Origin: CAZXCK01 sp964639225
GTDB taxonomy: Bacteria > Chloroflexota > Anaerolineae > Aggregatilineales > Phototrophicaceae
Length of the DNA stretch: 11,150 nt
Assembly (NCBI GenBank): GCA_964639225.1
Contig: CAZXCK010000134.1
Span: forward strand, 1 to 11,150
Reading direction: 5' to 3'
Shown here: positions 1 through 6,158 of the stretch, piece after piece
Position numbering within the stretch: the stretch's first letter is position 1
Layout: each line of letters starts with the position of its first letter
Notes under the pieces: model-generated
Databases searched by the model: none
What the model saw: only the letters and a program-made list of their open reading frames with translations
What the model was told of the DNA's origin: nothing
Program-made: the position numbers and the translations under genes

Positions 1-2310
1 TTCGGCGGCCACCTCAGCGCCCACGTCGAACAGATCAACCAGCTTCACGGACTCGCCTGGCTGCCCTGGCTGTTCCTGCTCTTCGATGCGGCGCGGCGCG
101 CGCCCGGTCGCTGGCTGCCGCTGCTGGCGCTCGCCTGGGCGCTGCAACTGCTCTCCGGCCACACGCAGACCGTGTTCATCAGCGGTGTCGGTCTGGGCGT
201 GTATGGGATTATTTCCGGGTGGTTTGTTGGGGGCGCTGCCCCCAAACCCCCGCCACTTTTGAAAAAGTGGACAAAACTTCGCCTTTTTCGGCGCGGAGCG
301 CCGAAAAGCACGGGGGTCGAGGGGGTTCCCAACCCCCTCGCGGGGTCCGGGGCAGCGCCCCGGAAGAACAACATCGTCTTTAACCTGTTGCTGCTACTGA
401 TCGCGGCGCTGCTGGCGGTGATGGTCGCCCTGCCGCAGCTTGCGCCCACGCGGGAACTGGTCAGCGTGTCCAACCGGGGCGGCGGACTCACCCGGCAGCA
501 GGCGACGGCCTTCTCGCTGGAACCGGCGCTGGTGGGGCGCGGACTGCTGCCAAGCTACGCCGGGCAGCCCTTCAGCGAGTACGTGGCCTATGTGGGCGTG
601 GCCGGGCTGATTCTGCTGGCGCTGGGCGCGGCGGCACCGGATCGGCGGCGCTGGCCCTGGCTGGGACTGCTGGCGCTGGGTCTGCTGCTGGCGCTGGGAC
701 GTCATAATCCGCTGTACTGGGCGCTGGCCGGACTCCCCGGCTTTGACCTGTTCCGTGTACCGGCGCGCTGGCTGGCCCTGGCGGCGCTGGCGGCGGCCAT
801 GCTGGCCGGGCTGGGCCTGCATCATCTGCTGTTGGGGCGGCTGCGGCGCGGCGCGCTGATCGGCGGCGTGGTGGTTGTGGCGCTGCTGGCACTGGCCTCG
901 CTGCTGAGTGGACACGCCTCTGATCTGGTGGATGGTCCCGCCGTGCCGACGGCCATCACCTGGGCCGGGTGGGGCGCGGCGCTGGTCGCCTTCCTGCTGC
1001 TGGCGCTGTGGAGCCGGAAGCGTCCCCGGCTCGCCGGCGGGTTAATGGCTGCGCTGGTTGTCGTCGAGCTGTGGGCGGCCTCACACGAGCTGCCGTTCAA
1101 CGACGCCACCGATCCCGCTGTATATACCGACTCGCGCTTCGCCATCGACCAACTGCGCGCCTACGGCCTGGACGATCCCGCGCCGGGCCGCCTGCTGAGT
1201 ATCAGCGGGCTGCTGTTCGACCCTGGGGACCGCGCCGCGCTGGAATCGCGCTGGTCGCGGCTGGGCCTGGGCGAACGGGCCGCCGCTTACGCCTTCACCG
1301 CCACCAAGATGCAGGAGACGCTGGCGGCTAACCTGCCGCTGCGCTGGGGCGTGCCCAGCATCGACGGCTTCGACGGCGGCGTGCTGCCGACCGCGTATTA
1401 CTCGGCGTTTGCCTCGCTGCTGCTGCCGGAGGACTCGCCTCCGACGGTGGACGGTCGCCTGCGCGAGATGCTGGCCCAGCCGGAATGTCGGGGCGCGTGC
1501 CTGCCACCGCAGCGCTGGCTGGACCTCACCGGGACGCGCTGGCTGCTGCTGGATAAGGTCTACGACCGGGTGCATGAGGGTATCTTCTACGACACCGGCC
1601 TGCCGGTCGAGCTGGCCGCCGGGGAGTCCAGCGCGTGGGCCAATGTACAGGCTTTTGAGGGGGATGAACTGCACGCGCTCTACGCCTGCGCCGCCGATGG
1701 CTGCGTCGCGCCGCAATCGCTCGATGATGCGCTGGCAGTCGTCAATGATGGCGCGCCGGTGATTATCGACGGGCTGGCGCTGGCCCGCTATCGTCGTGCC
1801 GAGGCTGCCGCGCCGGAATCGTTTGATCTGCGCGCGGTGGACCCGCTGACGCTTCACGCCCTGACCTGGGTCGATAGGCGCACCGGCGATTTTGTCCAGC
1901 TTGCGCCGCCCGGCTGGCAGCGGGTATATTCCGCCGATGTCAAAATCTACGAGAACCTGAGCGCCATGCCGCGCGCGTTTCTCGTCCACGCGGCGCAGAC
2001 TCACAGCGGCGATGACGANNNNNNNNNNNNNNNNNNNNNNNNNNNNNNNNNNNNNNNNNNNNNNNNNNNNNNNNNNNNNNNNNNNNNNNNNNNNNNNNNN
2101 NNNNNNNNNNNNNNNNNNAACCTCATGTTCCGCGCTGTGCCGGTCCCGGCGGGCGCACATGAGATCGTGTTCACGTTCGGCTATGGTCCGCGTCTGACGC
2201 TGCTGCTGGCGGGCAGCGGACTGCTGGCGCTGGCGCTGCTGGCCGTCGCGGCGTGGAACGCCTACCACAGCAGGCCGCGCGCGGCCACCGGCCACTCGAC
2301 TTCGACCTGA
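1..2310 (+). CDS. YfhO-like multi-pass membrane protein, 5'-truncated by the window and containing a sequence gap
   Basis: Frame 1 is open from the first base to the TGA at 2308-2310, so the true start lies left of the window. The visible 769 codons resemble the YfhO family, large polytopic proteins linked to glycosyl or teichoic-acid modification in some Firmicutes; the role here is unknown. Support: a GGHLSAHVEQ-type loop at visible residues 2-11, many Leu/Ala-rich membrane helices, the FRVPARW motif at visible residues 251-257, a long extracytoplasmic region, and a C-terminal FRAVPVPAGAHE segment followed by one last helix. Two oddities: a palindromic repeat translated in frame at about visible residues 77-121, and 100 N at 2019-2118. 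In relatives the lost segment carries a GW...VDG motif, and I would expect roughly 65 residues there, so the real gap is probably longer than 100 bases. The 3' end overlaps the opposing gene by 49 bases. Family call is confident, function is not. Confidence 0.8.
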   Translation, partial: FGGHLSAHVEQINQLHGLAWLPWLFLLFDAARRAPGRWLPLLALAWALQLLSGHTQTVFISGVGLGVYGIISGWFVGGAAPKPPPLLKKWTKLRLFRRGAPKSTGVEGVPNPLAGSGAAPRKNNIVFNLLLLLIAALLAVMVALPQLAPTRELVSVSNRGGGLTRQQATAFSLEPALVGRGLLPSYAGQPFSEYVAYVGVAGLILLALGAAAPDRRRWPWLGLLALGLLLALGRHNPLYWALAGLPGFDLFRVPARWLALAALAAAMLAGLGLHHLLLGRLRRGALIGGVVVVALLALASLLSGHASDLVDGPAVPTAITWAGWGAALVAFLLLALWSRKRPRLAGGLMAALVVVELWAASHELPFNDATDPAVYTDSRFAIDQLRAYGLDDPAPGRLLSISGLLFDPGDRAALESRWSRLGLGERAAAYAFTATKMQETLAANLPLRWGVPSIDGFDGGVLPTAYYSAFASLLLPEDSPPTVDGRLREMLAQPECRGACLPPQRWLDLTGTRWLLLDKVYDRVHEGIFYDTGLPVELAAGESSAWANVQAFEGDELHALYACAADGCVAPQSLDDALAVVNDGAPVIIDGLALARYRRAEAAAPESFDLRAVDPLTLHALTWVDRRTGDFVQLAPPGWQRVYSADVKIYENLSAMPRAFLVHAAQTHSGDDXXXXXXXXXXXXXXXXXXXXXXXXXXXXXXXXXXNLMFRAVPVPAGAHEIVFTFGYGPRLTLLLAGSGLLALALLAVAAWNAYHSRPRAATGHSTST
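229..362 (+). repeat. Palindromic repeat element inserted in frame in the YfhO-like gene
   Basis: The ends are perfect 13-base inverted repeats: GGGGCGCTGCCCC at 230-242 and GGGGCAGCGCCCC at 349-361. Inside are three perfect hairpins: 253-259 with 264-270 (7 bp), 285-294 with 298-307 (10 bp, loop GGA), and 318-327 with 331-340 (10 bp, loop CCC). Parts recur at 5682-5722 and 5970-6008, so this is a dispersed family and not ordinary coding sequence. The reading frame stays open through it and adds a Lys/Arg/Pro-rich stretch between two membrane helices, where the positive charges fit a cytoplasmic loop. Exact ends and any target duplication cannot be fixed from one copy. Confidence 0.8.
2019..2118. 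other. Assembly gap, 100 N
   Basis: A run of exactly 100 N sits inside the YfhO-like gene. One hundred is a common placeholder for a scaffold gap of unknown size. Frame 1 is the coding frame on both sides, but with an arbitrary gap length this may be chance. Confidence 0.97.
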
Positions 2311-3305
2311 CCGTTACGCACGCCGTAAATCTGATTGTGCAGGTTGGTCACGACGCAGGTATGCACCGGGATGACATGCACACGCTCGCCGACAGCCGGT
2401 TTACGCTGGCAGCGGCTGAGATCGACATGGGCGTGTTCTTCGCTGAGCATGTGAATGTGCGCGTCCGGGTATTCGACGATGCGCCCGTGTCCGTCGGCCC
2501 AGCGGTCGGCGGCCAGCGCCTTGCTGCCACTGTCGAGCGTGGCGCGGTCGTCGTCCGGGCGGCTGATGACGGTCGCCGCTATCGTCATGGCGCAATCGCT
2601 CTGCTGTGCCCAGCCCTTGCCCACGCTGGACCAGTCGTAAAATACGTAAGTGCCCACCCGTAATTCGGTCAGTTCGGGGAAGTCCGCCGCTTCCAGCGCC
2701 GCGCCGGAACCGCCGCCGCTGACCGCTTCAACGGCGATGCCGTCGCGGTCGAGTTGTTGCAGCACCTCAAGCAGCGCCGGGCGGCTGTCCACCGTGCTGG
2801 GATAGACCAGCATCCCGGCAAAATGCAGGTTCGGCTCGGCGTGGATGCAGCGCGCCAGGTCGATTGCCAGGGCGGGCGGCGCGCCCGTGCGCTGGATCGA
2901 CGTCGCCAGATCGACCAGCACGCGCAGCACGACGCCAGCCTCGCGGGCGGCTGCCGCCAGTCCCTCGACACCGGGCAGGCTGTCCGCCGCCGCCGTGACG
3001 CGCACGCGCCGCGCCAGTTCGGCCAGCCGCCGCGCTTTGGCCGCGCCGATCACCATGTACGGAATCTGGATGTCGTCGATACCGGCCTCGGCGAAAACCT
3101 GGGCCTCGGTCACCTTCTGGCAGGCGATGCCCACCGCTCCCGCTTCGAGCTGGCGGCGGGCGATGTCCGGGATTTTATGGGTCTTGATGTGCGGGCGAAA
3201 GTCGATGCCCAGCGCGTCGCAGCGATCCTGCATGCGCTGAATGTTGCGTTCCATAATGTCCAGGTCGATCAGCACGCTGGGCGTTTCCAGGTCTTGAATG
3301 TGCAT
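2262..3305 (-). CDS. D-serine dehydratase / D-threonine aldolase-like PLP enzyme (alanine racemase fold type III)
   Basis: The product is 347 residues, slightly shorter than typical family members of about 370. The N-terminal half looks like the alanine-racemase-type TIM barrel, with the motif RPHIKTHK at 37-44; by family comparison K41 is the expected Schiff-base lysine for pyridoxal phosphate. Near the C-terminus, PVHTC at 313-317 supplies a His315/Cys317 pair like the zinc ligands of eukaryotic D-serine dehydratase. The likely reaction is D-serine to pyruvate plus ammonia, or retro-aldol cleavage of D-3-hydroxy amino acids, in the cytoplasm; the substrate cannot be decided here. The start at 3305 is chosen because GGAG (plus 3315-3318) sits 9 bases upstream. 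An in-frame ATG at 3374 lies upstream of the apparent -10 box, and another ends at 3359 within it. The gene is divergent from the CDF gene and convergent with the YfhO-like gene. Confidence 0.85.
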   Translation of the reverse strand: MHIQDLETPSVLIDLDIMERNIQRMQDRCDALGIDFRPHIKTHKIPDIARRQLEAGAVGIACQKVTEAQVFAEAGIDDIQIPYMVIGAAKARRLAELARRVRVTAAADSLPGVEGLAAAAREAGVVLRVLVDLATSIQRTGAPPALAIDLARCIHAEPNLHFAGMLVYPSTVDSRPALLEVLQQLDRDGIAVEAVSGGGSGAALEAADFPELTELRVGTYVFYDWSSVGKGWAQQSDCAMTIAATVISRPDDDRATLDSGSKALAADRWADGHGRIVEYPDAHIHMLSEEHAHVDLSRCQRKPAVGERVHVIPVHTCVVTNLHNQIYGVRNGQVEVEWPVAARGLLW

Positions 3306-3357
3306 GGATATGCTCTCCGTTGGGAATTTCGGGTGGGTTGGTCGGGCAAATGTCACC

Positions 3358-3387
3358 ATTATAAACCGTCGCATAAGACGCGCCTAA
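3358..3387 (-). promoter_or_regulatory. Putative promoter of the PLP enzyme gene
   Basis: Read on the minus strand, a perfect TATAAT lies at plus 3358-3363. A weak -35 candidate, TTAGGC, is at plus 3382-3387 with an 18-base spacer. Transcription would begin near 3351, giving a leader of about 46 bases before the ATG at 3305. This supports the shorter gene start. Confidence 0.5.
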
Positions 3388-3403
3388 CTTCTGCGGGCAG
3401 GCT

Positions 3404-3432
3404 TGCCAAAACCGGCTGCGCCCCTCTAGGAT
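3404..3432 (+). promoter_or_regulatory. Putative promoter of the CDF gene
   Basis: TTGCCA at 3404-3409 and TAGGAT at 3427-3432 are separated by 17 bases. A start about 7 bases downstream would fall at or next to the ATG at 3439, which would make the mRNA nearly leaderless. The -10 match is only four of six, so this is tentative. Confidence 0.3.
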
Positions 3433-3438
3433 AGCGAT

Positions 3439-4860
3439 ATGCACACGATACGGAGACTGAAACAGCCCATGACACTGATTCACACCCGGCAACAGGTGCA
3501 GCGCGTGCTGCTCATCACGCTGATCCTCAATCTGGCGGTGGCCATTGGCAAGATCATCGTGGGCACGGTCAGCGGCGCGCTGGCCATCACCGCCGACGGT
3601 TTTCACTCGCTGATCGACGGGTCGTCTAACGTCATCGGCCTGATCGCCAACCGCATCGCCCAGCGCCCACCAGACGCCGACCATCCCTACGGCCACCGCC
3701 GCTTCGAGACACTGGCGGCGCTGTTCATCGGCGGCTTTCTGATTCTCGTCGGCTGGGAGATCACCACGAGCGCGGTCGAGCGTCTGCGCAACCCCGCCGT
3801 GCTGGATGTGACGCCGCTGATGTTCGGCGTGCTGCTGGTGACGCTGGCGGTCAACATCGGCGTGAGCACCTACCAGATTCGCCAGGGCAAACGGCTGCGC
3901 TCCGAGCTGCTGCTGGCCGACGCCGCCAACACGCGCACTGATGTGTTCGTCACGCTGTCGGTGATCGTCAGTCTGGTGGTGGTGACGCTCACCGGCTGGA
4001 CGTGGATCGACGGCGCGGCGGCGCTGGTGGTGGTAGCGCTGATCGGCCATGCCGCCTGGCGCATCTTCCAGCAGACGGCCCGCGTGCTGGTCGATACAGC
4101 CCCGCACGATCCGCAGCGGTTGGCGGCGCTGGTCGCGGCGCACCCGGCGGTCGAACGGGTGATCCGGGCACGCAGTCGCGGCCCCATCGACGAGACATAC
4201 ATCGATATCGACGTGCAGGTAGCGCCCAGCACCACCGCCGACCAGATCGCCGGCATCACTGGCGACATTCGCTGCTGCCTGGAAAACGCGCTGATGGGCA
4301 TCGCCGAGGTCGAGGTGCATTTTGTACCCGGCACCATCGACGAGGCGGACTATCCGCTGCGCGTGCAGGCGGTGGCCGGCGGGCTGTGCCTGCGCACGCA
4401 TGAGGTGTTCGTCAGCGAGGGGGCGCACGGTCGCGCGCTGGATATGCACGTCGAGGTTCCGGCGGACCTGACACTGGGGGAAGCGCACCGCCTCGTCAGC
4501 CAGCTAGAAGCCAGTATCAGACTCCAGATGCCGGAGGTTCACGAGATCGTCAGCCATATCGAACCGACCGACCCCGGCGCTTCGAGCGAGCATCTGCTGC
4601 CCGCCGCCGAGCGCGAACCCATCGAACGGCGCGCGCTGAGTCTGCTGGCGAACGCCTATCCGCATGTGGACTGGCACCATCTGCGGCTGTACAGCGGCCC
4701 GGATGGTCTGTCGCTGACGCTGCACGCGGCGCTGCCCGCCAGCGAAAGCGCCGCCAGCGCTCACCAGATGGTTGAGCAGGCCGAGACGCTGCTGCGTATG
4801 CACATCGCTGGATTGTGCCGAGTCACTATCCACGCTGAACCTTACGAACACCAGAAATAA
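3439..4860 (+). CDS. Cation diffusion facilitator (CDF) family transporter with extended C-terminal region
   Basis: CDF proteins are inner-membrane proton-coupled exporters of Zn, Fe, Mn or similar divalent ions. Residues about 20-210 contain the usual six helices. Helix 2 carries ADGFHSLID, giving the HxxxD metal pair His56/Asp60, and HPYGHRRFE at 82-90 is the family loop motif. In helix 5 the usual HxxxD reads NTRTD, so Asn164 replaces the expected His beside Asp168. The protein has 473 residues against about 300 for a standard CDF. After a first cytoplasmic dimerisation-like domain (about 225-297) come two further segments of the same length and pattern (about 308-375 and 405-468), rich in His and ending in HIEP and HAEP. 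AGGA at 3428-3431 is 7 bases before this ATG. A second ATG at 3469 has GGAG 13 bases upstream and is an alternative start. The metal is not predictable. Confidence 0.88.
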   Translation: MHTIRRLKQPMTLIHTRQQVQRVLLITLILNLAVAIGKIIVGTVSGALAITADGFHSLIDGSSNVIGLIANRIAQRPPDADHPYGHRRFETLAALFIGGFLILVGWEITTSAVERLRNPAVLDVTPLMFGVLLVTLAVNIGVSTYQIRQGKRLRSELLLADAANTRTDVFVTLSVIVSLVVVTLTGWTWIDGAAALVVVALIGHAAWRIFQQTARVLVDTAPHDPQRLAALVAAHPAVERVIRARSRGPIDETYIDIDVQVAPSTTADQIAGITGDIRCCLENALMGIAEVEVHFVPGTIDEADYPLRVQAVAGGLCLRTHEVFVSEGAHGRALDMHVEVPADLTLGEAHRLVSQLEASIRLQMPEVHEIVSHIEPTDPGASSEHLLPAAEREPIERRALSLLANAYPHVDWHHLRLYSGPDGLSLTLHAALPASESAASAHQMVEQAETLLRMHIAGLCRVTIHAEPYEHQK

Positions 4861-4894
4861 CCGCCCGACTCATCCTGCGTTTAACCGCCCTGGT

Positions 4895-4922
4895 TATACT
4901 GATGCGCGTATTCAAAAAGGAG
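4895..4922 (+). promoter_or_regulatory. -10 box and Shine-Dalgarno for the SDR gene
   Basis: TATACT at 4895-4900 is a good -10 candidate, but no clear -35 is seen. AAGGAG at 4917-4922 lies 8 bases before the ATG at 4931. It decides that start over in-frame starts further upstream, which would overlap the CDF gene. Confidence 0.5.
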
Positions 4923-4930
4923 CAGAGACG

Positions 4931-5644
4931 ATGGCAGACGAACTATCTGGCAGAGTGGTCATGGTGACTGGTGGCGCGGGCAGCGTGGGTCAGGGTGTGG
5001 TCCGGGCGTGCGCCGCTGCCGGGGCGCGTGTGGCGCTGGTGGACCTTAACGCCGAGCGTGTCCGCGCGGCGACTGAGGCCACCGGCGGGCATGTGAAGGG
5101 CTTCGCCGCCGACCTCAGCGACCCTGACGCCGTTGACAGCGTGCTGCGCGATATCGAGTCGCAGATGGGGCCGGTGCAGGCGCTGGTGCATACGGTCGGC
5201 GGTTACGCGGCGGGCCAGCCGGTCCACGCCGGGCGCATGGACGTATTCGACAGGATGATGGCGCTCAACACGCGCGTGCTGTATCTGGTGTGCGGCAGGG
5301 TGGCGGCGCATATGCTGGAACACGGCATCCCTGGCAGCATCAGCATGATTCTGGCGCGGGGCGCGCGCCAGGGGACCAAGAACCACGCCGCTTATGCCGC
5401 CAGCAAGGCCGCCGGTGCGCGCATCATGGAGAGCATGGCCGCTGAACTGCGCGACAACAACATCCGCGTCAACGGCATCTCGCCCAGCGTCATCGACACG
5501 CCGCCCAACCGCGAGGCCATGCCCAACGCCGATTTCGACGCCTGGGTGAAACCGGCACAGATCGGCGACCTGGCGGTGTTCCTGGCTTCGGATGCCAGCG
5601 CGGCGATCACCGGCACGGAGATAGTTATCGCGGGCCGCTCATAG
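4931..5644 (+). CDS. Short-chain dehydrogenase/reductase (SDR), probably NAD-dependent
   Basis: The 237-residue product has the length of a classical single-domain SDR, a cytoplasmic Rossmann-fold oxidoreductase. The dinucleotide site is TGGAGSVG at 13-20. Asp38 at the end of strand 2 (VALVDLN) favours NAD over NADP. Asp61 (AADLSD), Asn113 (ALNTR) and the catalytic YAASK at 155-159 are present. The residue 13 before Tyr155, normally the catalytic Ser, is Ala142 in the string ILARGARQ, and the usual NNAG motif reads HTVGGYAAG. It therefore belongs to a divergent SDR branch, and its activity or substrate cannot be given. The IRVNGISPSVIDTP segment (178-191) is typical. The gene starts 70 bases after the CDF gene and has its own promoter candidate. 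Its last codons and stop are duplicated immediately downstream. Confidence 0.88.
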   Translation: MADELSGRVVMVTGGAGSVGQGVVRACAAAGARVALVDLNAERVRAATEATGGHVKGFAADLSDPDAVDSVLRDIESQMGPVQALVHTVGGYAAGQPVHAGRMDVFDRMMALNTRVLYLVCGRVAAHMLEHGIPGSISMILARGARQGTKNHAAYAASKAAGARIMESMAAELRDNNIRVNGISPSVIDTPPNREAMPNADFDAWVKPAQIGDLAVFLASDASAAITGTEIVIAGRS

Positions 5645-5678
5645 TCGGCCCGTACGCGGCCCGCTCATAATCGGCCCG
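5629..5678 (+). repeat. Tandem duplication of the SDR 3' end
   Basis: The 24 bases at 5629-5652, which hold the last SDR codons and its TAG stop, recur at 5655-5678 with 22 of 24 identical. In the copy the stop reads TAA. The two units are separated by two bases and are rich in GGCCCG. This looks like a local slippage or short duplication. Confidence 0.7.
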
Positions 5679-5681
5679 CCT

Positions 5682-5722
5682 GGGCGCTGCCCCGGACCCG
5701 CGCAAACTCGTGCCACTTTTGA
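5682..5722 (+). repeat. Left half of the palindromic repeat family, interrupted
   Basis: GGGCGCTGCCCC at 5682-5693 matches the left end of the repeat inside the YfhO-like gene, and GCCACTTTTGA at 5712-5722 matches its bases 252-262 exactly. The 18 bases between differ from the intragenic copy, so the family is modular. The match stops at 5722 and resumes at 5970. Confidence 0.55.
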
Positions 5723-5738
5723 TGCCGATCAAGAATTC

Positions 5739-5821
5739 AGAGCCGAGTAAAGGGGCGGACCGGTACCGCCCGGCGTTAAAACACCGGGCTACAGTAAGCG
5801 TGTCTGCTAAAGAGACACAAA
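5739..5821 (+). repeat. Second dispersed repeat family, left copy
   Basis: Bases 5739-5784 match the reverse complement of 11096-11141 in 43 of 46 positions, and 5787-5821 match the reverse complement of 11046-11080 in 34 of 35. Between the blocks this copy has 2 bases where the other has 15. Hairpins include GGGCGG with CCGCCC, CCCGG with CCGGG, and GTGTCT with AGACAC around GCTAAAG (about 5800-5818). No protein-coding potential is apparent. Confidence 0.8.
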
Positions 5822-5876
5822 AACAGACTCACGTAACCTGCCATGAGGGACTGGGGCGTTGGATAGCAGAGGCGGC

Positions 5877-5940
5877 GGGCGCGCTGTAGCGCGCCCTTAC
5901 GATAGGGATGGCGTACACGCCACTCGATCAAGAGTGTTTT
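5877..5940 (+). repeat. Cluster of short perfect hairpins
   Basis: GGGCGCGC at 5877-5884 pairs with GCGCGCCC at 5889-5896 around TGTA. TGGCGT at 5909-5914 pairs with ACGCCA at 5917-5922. CACTC at 5921-5925 pairs with GAGTG at 5932-5936, followed by TTTT. The last could be a weak terminator, but a five-pair stem far from any gene end is poor support. The cluster lies within the segment that interrupts the first repeat family. Confidence 0.45.
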
Positions 5941-5969
5941 AACTCTGCACCAATTTGTTAATCTGCATG

Positions 5970-6008
5970 AAAAGTGGACAAAACTTTGCCTTTCTCGGCG
6001 CAAAGCGC
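5970..6008 (+). repeat. Right half of the palindromic repeat family
   Basis: These 39 bases match 263-301 of the intragenic repeat with 35 identical. With the half at 5682-5722 they make one element in the same orientation, split by 247 bases. The division falls in the loop of the CCACTTTT/AAAAGTGG hairpin. TGA occurs at both junctions (5720-5722 and 5968-5970). Confidence 0.7.
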
Positions 6009-6037
6009 AAGCCGATTGCGGCAAAGTGAAGGCGAGC

Positions 6038-6056
6038 GCGAAGGTTCTACCTTCGC
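6038..6056 (+). repeat. Perfect 8-bp hairpin upstream of the ABC exporter genes
   Basis: GCGAAGGT at 6038-6045 pairs perfectly with ACCTTCGC at 6049-6056 around a TCT loop. It lies about 100 bases upstream of the ATPase start and upstream of its putative promoter. No T-run follows, so it is not a standard terminator on either strand. It may be part of the repeat or a regulatory site. Confidence 0.4.
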
Positions 6057-6141
6057 TGACGGTATTCCTGCTCGTCCGGTGTTGGGCCCGAACTTTCGCG
6101 CCTGACGGCCTGTGTCAAGTCTGTATGATGGAATAAAGTTC

Positions 6142-6150
6142 TGGTATAAA
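6142..6150 (+). promoter_or_regulatory. Putative extended -10 promoter of the ABC exporter operon
   Basis: TGGTATAAA at 6142-6150 fits an extended -10 (TGn plus TATAAA). Transcription would start about 7 bases later, at 6157-6158, directly at the ATG (6159). No Shine-Dalgarno is seen before that ATG, so a leaderless message is likely. TATGAT at 6124-6129 is a second possible -10, but it has no good -35. Confidence 0.45.
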
Positions 6151-6158
6151 ATGACCTC

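Noticed and set aside
1081..2295. 404-codon open frame on the minus strand opposite the YfhO-like gene
   Set aside because: It runs through the N gap, has Arg/Gln-rich low-quality composition, and lies opposite a recognisable family; GC-rich DNA gives long antisense frames.
3175..4488. 437-codon open frame on the minus strand opposite the CDF gene
   Set aside because: The CDF gene has clear motifs in the other frame, and this frame shows only His/Gln/Arg-rich shadow sequence spanning two real genes.
5921..5940. Possible terminator: CACTC/GAGTG followed by TTTT
   Set aside because: The stem is only five pairs with a six-base loop, the T-run is short, and it is nearly 300 bases from the SDR stop within repeat sequence.
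5776..6024. 82-codon minus-strand frame in the SDR-ABC spacer
   Set aside because: It lies entirely on repeats and hairpins and has no domain signal or clear ribosome binding site.
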